Assembly: GCF_022878925.1 (NCBI RefSeq) | Contig: NZ_CP084627.1 | Location: 124,001 to 188,000 of the forward strand | Direction: 5' to 3' | Source: Caballeronia sp. TF1N1 | GTDB lineage: Bacteria > Pseudomonadota > Gammaproteobacteria > Burkholderiales > Burkholderiaceae | Length of the DNA stretch: 64,000 nt | Shown here: positions 46,745 to 56,425 of the stretch, one piece after another | Position numbering within the stretch: position 1 is the first letter of the stretch | Layout: each line of letters opens with the position of its first letter | Notes under the pieces: model-generated | The model's input: the letters and a program-made list of their open reading frames with translations, nothing else | Database searches by the model: none | What the model was told of the DNA's origin: nothing | Made by a program: the position numbers and the translations under genes

Positions 46745-47866
46745 GTGACCACGTCATTTTCCAGTACGGTCGAGCCCGGAGACACTCAGTCCTTCGATAC
46801 GGCCGTCGCCGGAAACGATGGCTTGCTGGTGCTCGATGCGGCCCAACGCTGCCTCAGTGCCGACGCCGTCTTCTCCCATCTCTTCGATGTCGATTCCACC
46901 GCGCTGCGCGGACGCGCACTCGCCGATCTCCCGCTGCCCGCTCCGTTGATCGCGTCGCTTTCGCTTGCAGCCGATGCCGCGCTCGCGGGCAACGGCGCCC
47001 GGCGCGCGCAGGTCAGCATCGAGGAGGACGATTCCACGCGAGTCTTCAACATACTTGCGCTGCCCGTCGCCGAATCCGTGACGCTGATCGTCTCGACCTG
47101 CGCGAACGCGACGGGTGCTAGCGACAACGCAGCGCGCATCGCGCATCTGCGAGCCGAAGCCGCGCTGTTCATGCGCGATCACGTGCTCTCGGTCGTATCG
47201 CACGACTTGCGCGGTCCGCTCAACGCCATTCATAGCTGGGGCTATGTGCTCGAGCGCAAGGTCGATGCAAACGACCCCGCCGCCCAGCGCGCGCTCACGG
47301 GCATTCGCTCGGGCGTCGAACAGCAGGTCAAGCTGATCGAACAGTCGATCGATACGACGCGTGCCGAAACCAAGGCCGTCGCGCTTGCCATCGCGCCTGC
47401 CGCCGCGCGCGCTCTTCTCGAGCGTGGCGTCGCGCTCGCACGCGAGGCTATCGGCGAGCGACGCGGCGTGAGCATCACGCTCGACTCGCCGCTCGTGGAA
47501 GAACAAGTGGAAGGCGACGCCGATCGGCTTACCAACGCGCTCTGGCTCATGGCGGCATTCGCCACCGAAGCAAGCGCGCGCGACACGACGGTGCAGGTAT
47601 CGAGCAACATCGAAGGCAGCACGTGGCGCACCGACGTGCGCTTCACGGTTGCGGCGTCCGCATTGACCGATGCATCGGCCGCGCATGTACTCGAGGCATT
47701 CGCGCGCAGACAGGCGCTGGAGCCGCGCGAAGCCGGCCGCATCGCGTGGGGCCTTGCGCTTTGCAAGCGCATTTCGGAGGCGCATGGCGGCGCGTTCGAG
47801 CACACGGATATCGTCAATGGTGCAGCTGTCACGGCCACCATGCGTATTCCGGTGGCGGGAATGTAA
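46745..47866 (+). CDS. Histidine-kinase-like protein with degenerate ATPase domain
   Basis: A 373-residue soluble protein. Residues about 15-125 form a PAS-like sensor. The dimerisation/phospho-acceptor helix has a normal H-box, VVSHDLRGPLNAIHSW, with His153. The C-terminal ATPase domain is altered: the N-box region around residues 258-275 (DADRLTNALWLMAAFA) lacks the usual asparagines, no DxGxG G1 box is seen, and only a G2-like remnant remains (IAWGLALCKRISEAHGG from 333). It may receive phosphate from another kinase or act as a scaffold. GTG 46745 with AAGGAC upstream is preferred; TTG 46661 is an alternative. No response regulator is adjacent. It is divergent from the polysaccharide operon. 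Confidence 0.8.
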   Translation: MTTSFSSTVEPGDTQSFDTAVAGNDGLLVLDAAQRCLSADAVFSHLFDVDSTALRGRALADLPLPAPLIASLSLAADAALAGNGARRAQVSIEEDDSTRVFNILALPVAESVTLIVSTCANATGASDNAARIAHLRAEAALFMRDHVLSVVSHDLRGPLNAIHSWGYVLERKVDANDPAAQRALTGIRSGVEQQVKLIEQSIDTTRAETKAVALAIAPAAARALLERGVALAREAIGERRGVSITLDSPLVEEQVEGDADRLTNALWLMAAFATEASARDTTVQVSSNIEGSTWRTDVRFTVAASALTDASAAHVLEAFARRQALEPREAGRIAWGLALCKRISEAHGGAFEHTDIVNGAAVTATMRIPVAGM

Positions 47867-47879
47867 TTGAGGACGTAAA

Positions 47880-47910
47880 TTGACTTTCGTTTGCCTGTCG
47901 CCCATATACT
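47880..47910 (+). promoter_or_regulatory. Candidate promoter of the CNNM/CBS gene
   Basis: TTGACT, 19 bp, TATACT: both hexamers are close to consensus, but spacing is slightly long. It lies 30 bp before the TTG start, so the gene can be transcribed separately from the kinase gene. Confidence 0.45.
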
Positions 47911-47939
47911 GACGCTTTCCACTTTCGAAGAGAGTTGCT

Positions 47940-49301
47940 TTGGCTCAGGTTGTCGCGCTGGTCGGCGCATTGTTGCTCGTTGCCCTGAATGGTTTTTTCG
48001 TCGGGGCGGAATTCGGGCTCGTCAAGTTACGGGCGACGCGCGTGCAGGCCATCGCGCGGACCAACGGCCTGCCGGGGCGTCTGCTCGCGAAGGTGCATAG
48101 CCAGCTGGACGCCTATTTGTCCGCGTGTCAGCTAGGCATCACGCTCGCGTCGCTCGGGCTTGGGTGGATAGGCGAACCCGCGTTCGCTTCGCTGCTGCAT
48201 CCGCTGTTTGCGCTCATCGGCGTTCAGTCGGAAAAGCTGGTCGAGTCCGTGTCGCTTTTCTTTGCGTTCTCGGTCATCTCGTTTCTGCATATCGTGGTCG
48301 GCGAACTCGCGCCCAAGTCGTGGGCCATTCGCCGTCCCGAGCAGGTCGGCCTGTGGCTCGCCACGCCGCTCTATGGCTTTTACTGGGCCATGTACCCCTT
48401 CATCTGGGTACTCAACTCGAGCGCGAATCTCGTGTTGCGGCTTTTCGGCATGTCGGCGGAACACGGTCACGACGCCCACTATTCCACCGACGAACTCAAG
48501 CTCATTCTGCGCGGGCGTCGTCTTGGCGGGGCGTCTTCGTATAACGCGGACGAGTGGAACACCATCGCGCATTCGCTCGACTTCAGCCGCATGACGGTGT
48601 CGGACCTGATGCGTCCCGCGCACGAACTTGTCGGCCTGCGCAACGACTTGCCCATGCACGATAACTTGGCCGTGATATCGCGGCATCGCTTCAGCCGTTA
48701 TCCGTTGTTCGCGGATGCTTCCGGCGAACGCGTGCTCGGCATGATCCATCTGAAGGATTTGTTCCTCGCGGGCGACGGCGAAGCGCGCGGCTTCAACTTC
48801 AGCTTTTCGAAGGATGCCGAAAAGATCGAGAAGCTCGCGCGCCATGTCCGTCCCGTGCAATACGTCGCGCCCAATCTGTCGGCGCTGGAACTTTTCCGGC
48901 GCTTTCGCAAGGGCGCGCCGCATTTCGCCATCGTGGGGCGCAAGGGCGCGAAGCCCATCGGCTTTATCACGCTCGACAATCTGCTGGGCGCACTCGTCGG
49001 TCAGATTCACGACGAATTCCGTCAGGGAGATGCCGACTGGTCGCGCATGGACGACGGCACTTTGATGGGCAAGGGCAGCTTGCCGGTGGTCTCACTGGAA
49101 CGCGCGCTTGGCATCGATATCGACGAAGGCCGCGCGGAATCCGTCGGCGGGCTCGTCATCAATGCGCTCGGGGACTTGCCGCAGGAAGGGCAGCGCGTCG
49201 AGTTCGACGCCTTCGACATCGTCGTCAAGAAGATGAACGGGCCGCGTATCGTGCTGGTGCGGGTGTATCCGCGCGAGGAAGAGGTCGAGCACGCCGAGTA
49301 G
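47940..49301 (+). CDS. Hemolysin-family protein (CNNM, CBS pair, CorC/HlyC domain)
   Basis: A 453-residue inner-membrane protein: a CNNM (DUF21) domain with three to four helices (residues about 1-190, AQVVALVGALLLVALNGFFVGAEF, then LASLGLGWIGEPAF), two CBS domains (about 210-335, LMRPAHELVGL, FSRYPLFADASGERVLGMIHLKDL) and a C-terminal CorC/HlyC domain (about 360-445, VGGLVINALGDLPQEGQRVEFDAFDIVV). Such proteins are implicated in Mg2+ or Na+ transport, not real haemolysis. The start codon is TTG with GAAGAGAG upstream; no ATG or GTG is suitably placed. Confidence 0.9.
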   Translation: MAQVVALVGALLLVALNGFFVGAEFGLVKLRATRVQAIARTNGLPGRLLAKVHSQLDAYLSACQLGITLASLGLGWIGEPAFASLLHPLFALIGVQSEKLVESVSLFFAFSVISFLHIVVGELAPKSWAIRRPEQVGLWLATPLYGFYWAMYPFIWVLNSSANLVLRLFGMSAEHGHDAHYSTDELKLILRGRRLGGASSYNADEWNTIAHSLDFSRMTVSDLMRPAHELVGLRNDLPMHDNLAVISRHRFSRYPLFADASGERVLGMIHLKDLFLAGDGEARGFNFSFSKDAEKIEKLARHVRPVQYVAPNLSALELFRRFRKGAPHFAIVGRKGAKPIGFITLDNLLGALVGQIHDEFRQGDADWSRMDDGTLMGKGSLPVVSLERALGIDIDEGRAESVGGLVINALGDLPQEGQRVEFDAFDIVVKKMNGPRIVLVRVYPREEEVEHAE

Positions 49302-49314
49302 TAGCGCAGGCAAG

Positions 49315-49345
49315 GGCGGGGCGCGTGGTGAGAAGCGCGCCCGCC
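49315..49345. terminator. Hairpin between the converging CNNM gene and treY
   Basis: GGCGGGGCGCG and CGCGCCCGCC pair over 10 bp with one bulged G and a 10-base loop. No T-run. It is the only strong structure in the 70-bp convergent gap. Confidence 0.5.
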
Positions 49346-49371
49346 TCATGTCTCACTAACTCATGCTTTGA

Positions 49372-52284
49372 TCATGCGCAAGGCACGCCTTCTTCAACGA
49401 GCAAGGCCGCGGGCATCGAAGCCAGCGCATCGCGCAGGAACAGCTTTTCGCCGTCCGCCTTCGGCGCATTCGGGCTCAGCCAGTCGAAGAGCGCACGGGA
49501 ACGCAACGCTTCCGGAAGGATGACCGCCGTATCGCCCCAGCTTTCCGCCTTGACGAGCGGCACATTGCTGCCAGCAGGCAGCAATGGCGCGGCGAGCCGC
49601 GTGGCGATCACGATTGCGTAAGCGCTACCGGCATGGCGCGCGTAAGCGATCACGCGGTCAGCATGTTCGCCCTCGATGGCGAGCGGCACATACTCACCTT
49701 GCGCAAAGAGCGACTCGCAATGCTTGCGCAACGCGAGCGCACGCTGCACCACCGCCAACTTGATGCGCCCATCGCGCCAGTTGGCGAGTTGCTCCGAAGG
49801 CGGACCTTTCTGGTCCACTTCCGCAAGCCACTTGCGACGCAATTCGAAATCGACCGGGCGGCGATTGTCAGGGTCCACGAGACTGAAGTCCCAAAGCTCC
49901 GTGCCTTGATAAAGGTCCGGCACGCCCGGCGATGTCAGTCGCAACAGAGTCTGCTGCAGACTGTCGATCACGCCCAGCGGCCCGAGCCGCGCCACGAAAG
50001 CCGACAACTCCTGCAAAAAGCCATTGCGCCGCTGCGGCGAGACGATATCGAAAAGGAAGTCGCGGCAGGCATTTTCATACGCCTCGTCCGGCGCGAACCA
50101 GCTCGTGCGCAACTTGGCTTCGCGCAACGCCTTCAACTGCCATTGCGCGACGCGTTCGGCCAGCTCCTGGACGCCCGCTTCGTCATCCGGCGAGAGCGTG
50201 AGCGGCCAGCATCCGACGAGCGTCTGGTACAGCATCGCTTCGGCGCCGGGGCCGGGCGCCCAGTCGTGGCCGGCATCGGCACCACGACGCAACGGCGTGT
50301 TCAGCGTCGACCATTGCTTGAGCGTGGACGCCCATTCTTCCGGGATCTCGCTCAATGCCGCGATGCGCGCGCGCACGTCTTCGCCGCGCTTGTGATCGTG
50401 CGTCGCGGTGCAAAGCATGGCGTGCGGGAACGCGGCAAAGCGTTCCTTGTTGCCCGCGTGGAAATCTTCGACGGACAAAGAAAACTCGCCGGGGTCCGCG
50501 CCCACTTCGTTACGCGAGATGAGCCTTCCATAGCGATAACACGCCGTGTCTTCGACCGCCTTTGCCGCAACCGGCGATGTGAGCTGCGAAAACAGCGTCT
50601 GAGCCGCGCGCCGCTGCGATCCGCTCGACGGCTGCGCGTTTTGCCCAGCCGTCGCCTGACTCTGGTTCCGGTCGCGTCCACGTTCGGCGGCGCGCTCACG
50701 CGGGCGTTCCGCGCGCTCGGCCGGTGGCGTGCTGACCGGCGCTTCGTCGGGCAGCTTGCCGCCGAGCCACTGCGCCACCTGATCGAGCACGACATGATCC
50801 GCACTCGAAAGCGATGCGCGCGCGGCATTCAGCGCTTGCGAGAAGTACTTCTCATCCTCGGCGCTGCGCACGCTGCTCACGGGATAGATGCGATACACCG
50901 GATACTGAATCACCAGTTCCGCGACCACGCGACGGATCGACGTAAACGTGAAGTCGCGCGTGTTGTGCGAGTCGCGTGCAATGCGATGCAGCGCGCGCGT
51001 CACGCGATCCAGTTCCGCCGATAAGTTTTCCGCGAGAATCTTGCGGCGCGCGGCGAGCGCTTCGTCGGCGAAGCTCGCGCTTCGGCCGGTGATATCGGCC
51101 CACAACGCGGCGAGCGGCTCGGCGCCTGCCGGGTCGTGCAGCAGCGCGCCGACATCGTTCATGAAGTCGTAGCCCGTGGTGCCATCCACTTGCCAGTCGC
51201 GGCGCAGCGGTTCGCCGCGCGCGAGAATCTTTTCGACGACGAAATACGTATGGCCGTTGCCATGCCGTAAAGCCTCGGGCCGTTGCGCGGACAACTCTTC
51301 GAGCCGCGCGCGCAGGCGTTGGCAGTACTCGCGCGGTTCGGCAAGACCATCGACGTGATCGATCCGCACGCCGTCGATCAAACCTTCGGTAAAGAGCCTG
51401 AAGATGAGCGCGTGCGATGCCTCGAACACTTCAGGCCGCTCGACGCGCACGCCGCCGAGCGTGCTCACGTCGAAGAAACGCCGCCAGTTCACTTCGTCGG
51501 CGGCCGTACGCCACCATGCGAGGCGATAATGCTGCCGTTCGAGCAGACGATGCAGCCGCTCGCGTCCAACCGGCGTGTCCGGCGAATGCGCGGCGAGAAT
51601 CGCTTCGATCGCTGCCTTGCCGCCTTCCGTTTGAGCAATGGTCGCGAGCGCATTGCGCGCTTCGGCCGCGCGCGGCTGATCGGCAGGCTGCGTCGTCAAG
51701 CCGGAGAAACGGTGCGCGAGTTCCGGCGCTTCTTGCAGCACGACCGGGTAATCGACCGGACAGATCGGGAACACATGCGCGTAGTACTCCACCACGAAGC
51801 GTCCTTCATCCGGCCGATACGCGAGCTTGATCTTGCCGCCCTGCAACTCGTCGCCATAGGAAGCACCGAGAAACGGCGCGAGCACCTTGCCGCGCAATGC
51901 AGGATCGGGCGAATGCCAGTCCACGTCGAAGAAGCGCGCATGCGCCGCGTGACGTCCCCATTCGAGGATGTCCTGCCACCATGCGTTTTCCGAACCGCCC
52001 ACGCCCATGTGATTCGGCACGACATCGACGATCAGTCCCATGTCGTGCGCGCGCAGCTTCTCGACGAAGCGCCGCAGGGCTTCCTCGCCGCCCAGCTCCG
52101 GATTGACCTTCGTGTAGTCGACGGTGTCGTAGCCGTGCGTGGAGCCGCTCGTCGCGGTCGTGATCGGCGACGCATACGCATGACTGACGCCGAGCGAAGC
52201 GAAATAATCCACTTGCGCCGCGGCGTCGTCGAAAGTGAAGTCCTTATGAAGCTGGAGCCTGAGCGTGGAACGCGGAACGGTCAT
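49372..52284 (-). CDS. treY: Maltooligosyltrehalose synthase
   Basis: Isomerises the reducing-end glucose of maltooligosaccharides to a trehalose linkage. The 970-residue GH13 protein has SHAYASPITTATSGSTHGYD, VVPNHMGV, the nucleophile region DGVRIDHVDGL, the acid/base segment VEKILARGE and CTATHDHKRGEDVRAR. Residues about 515-560 are a low-complexity Ala/Glu/Arg/Gln insert inside the catalytic region, unlike the usual compact sequence. Its ATG overlaps the malQ TGA (ATGA). With TreZ it releases trehalose from glucan. Confidence 0.96.
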   Translation of the reverse strand: MTVPRSTLRLQLHKDFTFDDAAAQVDYFASLGVSHAYASPITTATSGSTHGYDTVDYTKVNPELGGEEALRRFVEKLRAHDMGLIVDVVPNHMGVGGSENAWWQDILEWGRHAAHARFFDVDWHSPDPALRGKVLAPFLGASYGDELQGGKIKLAYRPDEGRFVVEYYAHVFPICPVDYPVVLQEAPELAHRFSGLTTQPADQPRAAEARNALATIAQTEGGKAAIEAILAAHSPDTPVGRERLHRLLERQHYRLAWWRTAADEVNWRRFFDVSTLGGVRVERPEVFEASHALIFRLFTEGLIDGVRIDHVDGLAEPREYCQRLRARLEELSAQRPEALRHGNGHTYFVVEKILARGEPLRRDWQVDGTTGYDFMNDVGALLHDPAGAEPLAALWADITGRSASFADEALAARRKILAENLSAELDRVTRALHRIARDSHNTRDFTFTSIRRVVAELVIQYPVYRIYPVSSVRSAEDEKYFSQALNAARASLSSADHVVLDQVAQWLGGKLPDEAPVSTPPAERAERPRERAAERGRDRNQSQATAGQNAQPSSGSQRRAAQTLFSQLTSPVAAKAVEDTACYRYGRLISRNEVGADPGEFSLSVEDFHAGNKERFAAFPHAMLCTATHDHKRGEDVRARIAALSEIPEEWASTLKQWSTLNTPLRRGADAGHDWAPGPGAEAMLYQTLVGCWPLTLSPDDEAGVQELAERVAQWQLKALREAKLRTSWFAPDEAYENACRDFLFDIVSPQRRNGFLQELSAFVARLGPLGVIDSLQQTLLRLTSPGVPDLYQGTELWDFSLVDPDNRRPVDFELRRKWLAEVDQKGPPSEQLANWRDGRIKLAVVQRALALRKHCESLFAQGEYVPLAIEGEHADRVIAYARHAGSAYAIVIATRLAAPLLPAGSNVPLVKAESWGDTAVILPEALRSRALFDWLSPNAPKADGEKLFLRDALASMPAALLVEEGVPCA

Positions 52285-54491
52285 GGTGAGTCGGCTGGTT
52301 TGGGTGAATCAACATTGTCGGATTGCGTCGAACGCTTGCGCGCGGCATCCACCGCGAGCAGTCGTTCGGAAAATGCGTCGTCGAGAAACAGTTCCTCGAC
52401 AGGCGCGGCAAGACGGCGCCGCCAGTTCGGATGCTCGTCGATCGAGCCGGGCAGATTCGGCTGTTCAGCAAGCCCAAGCAGATCTTCGAGCGGATACGTG
52501 ACGAGCGGCGCGGGCGTCGCGGCCACGAAAGCGAGCGCTTCATCCACGGGCGCTTCCTCGACCGGAGGCGCATCGACATCGGACGGAGCAATACCCGCTT
52601 CCTGGAAAGCGCGCCATAGTAAGCCACGATCGGCGCCGCGCTCTTCCTGCGCTACTTCCACCGCATCGCGGCCGTCTTCGCGCGCCGCCGTCTGGCCGAT
52701 CTTCGAGCGCCACACGATATCCTCGCCGCGCCACCATCCGGTGACGGTCGGCAGATCGTGCGTGGTCGTGGTAGCGGTCACGCCGCTGTCCCACTCGCGC
52801 GGCGGCTTGAAGCCGGGGCCATCCACTTCGCGTTCGAACCACAGCACTCGTATGCCAAGCAAGCCGTGCTCCTGCAAGCGTTCGGTGAAGCCCGGCGGCA
52901 CGGTTCCGAGGTCTTCGCCGACAACAATCGCGCGATGCCGCCACGATTCCAGCGCGATCAGCCGCAAGAGGTCTTCGAGCGGGTAGCGCAGATAGGCGCC
53001 GTCTTTCGCGCTTTCGCCTTCGGGCACGAGCCACAGCCGCCTCAGCCCGAGAATGTGATCGATACGAATGCCGCCCGCGCGCGCGAACGCGCAACGCAAC
53101 ATGTCGATGAACGCCGAGAAGCCTTGCGTGCGCATGGCGCGGGGCGAGAAGGTGGTGAGTCCCCACGACTGCCCGGCCTGATTGAAGAGATCGGGCGGCG
53201 CGCCGACCGACACGCCTGTCAGCATTTCATCACGATACGACCATGCATGACTGCCCGCGCTGTCGCATCCGACGGCAAGGTCCGCGACGAGTCCCACGGC
53301 CATGCCCGCGTCGCGCGCCGCGTGTTGCGCGTGCAGCAGGCCTTTCGATGCGAGCCATTGCGTGAAGAGAAAGAACTGGACTTCGTGGCGATTGGCTTCG
53401 GCGAATGCGGCGACCGCATCGCTGCGCGGATCGCGCAGTTCGTCTGGCCAGTTGCGCCAGTGGCCTTCGCCGTTTTCCGCAAGCTGCGCTGCCTGCAGCG
53501 CTTCGAAGCGTGCATGATCTTCGAGCGCGCGCCCGCCTTCCTCGACGAACGAAGCGAAGTCTTGCGCTAAAGGCGATGCGCTGTCGGCCGAGAACGTCTC
53601 GAAGAGCGCGCGCAGAATGGCCAGGCGCGCTTTCATGGCGCGCGGCCAGTCGATGAGCGGCAGCGCTTCGAGTTCGGCGAATTCATCCGCCACACCGGCT
53701 TGTTCGATCGCGGCGCGCGCGGCGGCCGCGCCGAACACGGCGGCGGGATCGACGTGCGCGATGTTCAGAAAGAGCCGCGACGAAGGCGAATAAGGACTGA
53801 ACTTGTTCGGCTCGGCGCTGAACATGGCGTGCATCGGACTGATGGCGAGCGCATGAGCGCCGCGCTTCGCGCTCTGCGTCGCGAGCGTGGCCAGCGCCGT
53901 GAAGTCGCCGACGCCGCCATCGCCCAGACGGCGCAAACCATAGACTTGCGCGGCGACGCCCCAAAGCGGCGGCGCGGTTTCAGCGGCGGCTTGGTCGGTT
54001 GCGTCGTCGAGCGCGCGCCACGCATCGTCGATGGTGTAGCAGCGCGCGGGCGCTACCGCCAGCGTCGTGCGATGGTCGTTGATGACGAGCGTGTGATAGC
54101 CGGGCTCCGAAATCGGCGAGAGCAATGCGGTCTCGCCTTTAGGCGCGGTAAAACGCCCGTCGATAACCTCGCCGCTTTCCAGTTCGATGCGATAGCGCAC
54201 GCCCGACTTCGCCGCCGACACCGGCAACGCAATGCCGCGATCCACTTCCGCCGTGATGAGCGGCGGCAACTTGCGGCCGCTCATTTCGGCATCGACGGCG
54301 GCCATGCTCTGCTTGATCTGCGAGGCGTTGCCACACGGCAGGCCGAGCTTTTCGAGCAGAATGCGCAGCGTCGTTTCCGGCACGCGCTGCATCGCCTTGT
54401 GCGCGTTCTGCCATTCGACTTCGAAGCCCGCGCGTGCGGCGAGCGTTTCGATGGGCGACATTTCGCCCGTGGTGCTTGCAGTGGCGCTCAC
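52281..54491 (-). CDS. malQ: 4-alpha-glucanotransferase
   Basis: Amylomaltase that rearranges maltooligosaccharides in the cytosol. The 736-residue GH77 protein has an extra N-terminal domain (about 1-150) as in many proteobacterial MalQ. Catalytic segments are GGIRIDHILGL (nucleophile), VVGEDLGTVP (acid/base) and TTTTHDLPTVTGWW. GTG 54491 overlaps the treZ TGA (GTGA); an ATG 11 codons later is an alternative start. Its TGA overlaps the treY ATG. Confidence 0.95.
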   Translation of the reverse strand: MSATASTTGEMSPIETLAARAGFEVEWQNAHKAMQRVPETTLRILLEKLGLPCGNASQIKQSMAAVDAEMSGRKLPPLITAEVDRGIALPVSAAKSGVRYRIELESGEVIDGRFTAPKGETALLSPISEPGYHTLVINDHRTTLAVAPARCYTIDDAWRALDDATDQAAAETAPPLWGVAAQVYGLRRLGDGGVGDFTALATLATQSAKRGAHALAISPMHAMFSAEPNKFSPYSPSSRLFLNIAHVDPAAVFGAAAARAAIEQAGVADEFAELEALPLIDWPRAMKARLAILRALFETFSADSASPLAQDFASFVEEGGRALEDHARFEALQAAQLAENGEGHWRNWPDELRDPRSDAVAAFAEANRHEVQFFLFTQWLASKGLLHAQHAARDAGMAVGLVADLAVGCDSAGSHAWSYRDEMLTGVSVGAPPDLFNQAGQSWGLTTFSPRAMRTQGFSAFIDMLRCAFARAGGIRIDHILGLRRLWLVPEGESAKDGAYLRYPLEDLLRLIALESWRHRAIVVGEDLGTVPPGFTERLQEHGLLGIRVLWFEREVDGPGFKPPREWDSGVTATTTTHDLPTVTGWWRGEDIVWRSKIGQTAAREDGRDAVEVAQEERGADRGLLWRAFQEAGIAPSDVDAPPVEEAPVDEALAFVAATPAPLVTYPLEDLLGLAEQPNLPGSIDEHPNWRRRLAAPVEELFLDDAFSERLLAVDAARKRSTQSDNVDSPKPADSP

Positions 54492-56356
54492 GTGCGGGTT
54501 CCTTGTGCATGGGCAAAGCCGTTGACATCGCCGCTGAGCCACGCGATAAAGCTGCGTCCGCCGAGTTCGCCCGCGCTCGCGCCATCCTGCGCGCGTGCCG
54601 GCGTCTCGAAGATGACCTTGCCCTTCGGCGCTTCTTCAAGCGTGGCCGGGGCTTGCCCGAGATTGAGCGCGATGGTGAGCGTTTCGCCATCACCGAGCTT
54701 CCAGCTTGCGAGAACGGCCTTGTCGCCGAGCACTTGAGCGCCGAGCGACTTCGAGCCCTTCAGACGCGGCGCGATGAGTTTCGCACGCACGTCCAGCGCC
54801 GACTTGTAGAAGTGCAGCCAGTCGAGGCGGTCCAGTTCGTCCGCTTTGCCTTCGACGTTCGGCGACGACATCGCGAACGTGCGCTTGTCGTTCGGGTCGG
54901 GAATCTGCGCGCGGCGCTTTTCGTCGGTGAATGCGGAGAACTTCGCGAATTCCTTGCGGCGTCCTTCGCGCACGGCATCGGCGAGTTCGTCGTGATAGTC
55001 CGTGAAGAAGAGGAACGGCTGCTTCGAGCCGTATTGCTCTTCCATGAACAGAAGCGGAATCTGCGGCGACAGCAGCAAAAGTCCGGTCGCCGCGTAGAGC
55101 GAGGCGTCGTCGGTGAGCGAGCGCAGGCGTTCGCCCATCGCGCGGTTGCCGACCTGATCGTGATTCTGCAGGAACATCACGAACGCAGTGGGCGGAAGAT
55201 GCGAACTCTTCTCGCCGCGTGGCTTGCCGTCGTGAATCGGCGATGGATCGCCCTGATACACGAAGCCTTCGCTCAAGACGCGCGCGAGCTTATCCGTGGG
55301 CTTCTCGATATACGCGCCGTAGTAGCTCTCGTCCTCGCCGGTCAGAAGCACGTGCAGCGTGTTGTGCGCGTCGTCGTTCCATTGCGCGTTGAAGTGCGAC
55401 TCCAGCAGATTGGCCGTGTTGTGTTCGTTCTCTAGCACGAGGTGAACATGACGGCCCGTTTCCACGGAACTGCGCACGCGGTCCGCGAATTCGCGCAGCC
55501 ATTCGTCGTCGTTGATGGCGTGCACGGCGTCCAGACGCAAGCCATCGAAGCGATATTCGTTGAGCCAGTACAGCGCGTTATCGAAGAAAAAGTCGCGCAC
55601 TTGCGGACGCTCGAAATCGATCGCGGGACCCCAGGGCGTATCCACGCCTTCGCGGAAGAAGGTTTTCGCATATGCATGCAGATAGTTGCCGTCCGGGCCG
55701 AAGTGGTTATAGACCACGTCGAGGAACACCATGAGGCCGAGACCGTGCGCAATGTCGATGAGCTTCTTCAGTTCATCGGGATGACCGTAGGCCGAATCCG
55801 GGGCGTAGGGCAGCACGCCGTCGTAACCCCAGTTGCGCGTGCCGGAGAAGTCGTTCAGCGGCATGAGTTCGATGGCCGTGACGCCGAGCTGCGCCAACTC
55901 GTCCAGACGCGCGATGACGCCCGCATAGCCGCCCATCGCGCCGACGTGCACTTCATACAGCACGGTTTCTTCCCACGGCCGGCCATGCCAGTCGGTATTG
56001 GTCCAGCGATACGCGCGCGGATCGACCACCGCGCTCGGGCCGTTCACGTCTTCCGGCTGATAGCGCGATGCCGGGTCGGGCACCGCGAGATCGGCATCCA
56101 GACGATAGCGATACAGCGTGCCCGCGCCGCCATCGGCTTCGACTTCGAACCAGCCGTCACCGGCCGGCTGCATGTCGATGAGCGCGGGCGCGGCATCGCC
56201 ATCGCGCTGCAACTCCAGCTGCACGCGGTCGCGCGACGGCGCCCAGAAACGGTAACGCGTGCGCGGTGCTTCGCGCGCCGCGCCGGTCAGATGCGCGCCG
56301 AAGGGAAGGCAATGCGCGTGGTGATGCTTGTGCGGATCAATCGGACGTTCGGACAT
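54488..56356 (-). CDS. treZ: Maltooligosyltrehalose trehalohydrolase
   Basis: Releases trehalose from maltooligosyltrehalose made by TreY. 622 residues: N-terminal carbohydrate-binding module (RYRFWAPSRDRVQLEL), GH13 barrel with YNHFGPDGNYL, nucleophile in [14 protein letters not shown], acid/base in LVLENEHN and the family-specific LQNHDQVGNRAMGERL. Start MSERPIDPHKHHHAH is rich in histidine. Stop overlaps malQ. It lies 69 bp after glgX. Confidence 0.96.
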   Translation of the reverse strand: MSERPIDPHKHHHAHCLPFGAHLTGAAREAPRTRYRFWAPSRDRVQLELQRDGDAAPALIDMQPAGDGWFEVEADGGAGTLYRYRLDADLAVPDPASRYQPEDVNGPSAVVDPRAYRWTNTDWHGRPWEETVLYEVHVGAMGGYAGVIARLDELAQLGVTAIELMPLNDFSGTRNWGYDGVLPYAPDSAYGHPDELKKLIDIAHGLGLMVFLDVVYNHFGPDGNYLHAYAKTFFREGVDTPWGPAIDFERPQVRDFFFDNALYWLNEYRFDGLRLDAVHAINDDEWLREFADRVRSSVETGRHVHLVLENEHNTANLLESHFNAQWNDDAHNTLHVLLTGEDESYYGAYIEKPTDKLARVLSEGFVYQGDPSPIHDGKPRGEKSSHLPPTAFVMFLQNHDQVGNRAMGERLRSLTDDASLYAATGLLLLSPQIPLLFMEEQYGSKQPFLFFTDYHDELADAVREGRRKEFAKFSAFTDEKRRAQIPDPNDKRTFAMSSPNVEGKADELDRLDWLHFYKSALDVRAKLIAPRLKGSKSLGAQVLGDKAVLASWKLGDGETLTIALNLGQAPATLEEAPKGKVIFETPARAQDGASAGELGGRSFIAWLSGDVNGFAHAQGTRT

Positions 56357-56425
56357 GATTTCGAGCCTGGTGTACTGCGGGATATGCCACTTTTCTGTGC
56401 GCCGCGCGAGCCGTGGTGAATCGCC

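Noticed and set aside
51283..52986. A 567-codon plus-strand frame across treY and malQ
   Set aside because: Shadow frame; both minus-strand enzymes have complete catalytic motifs.
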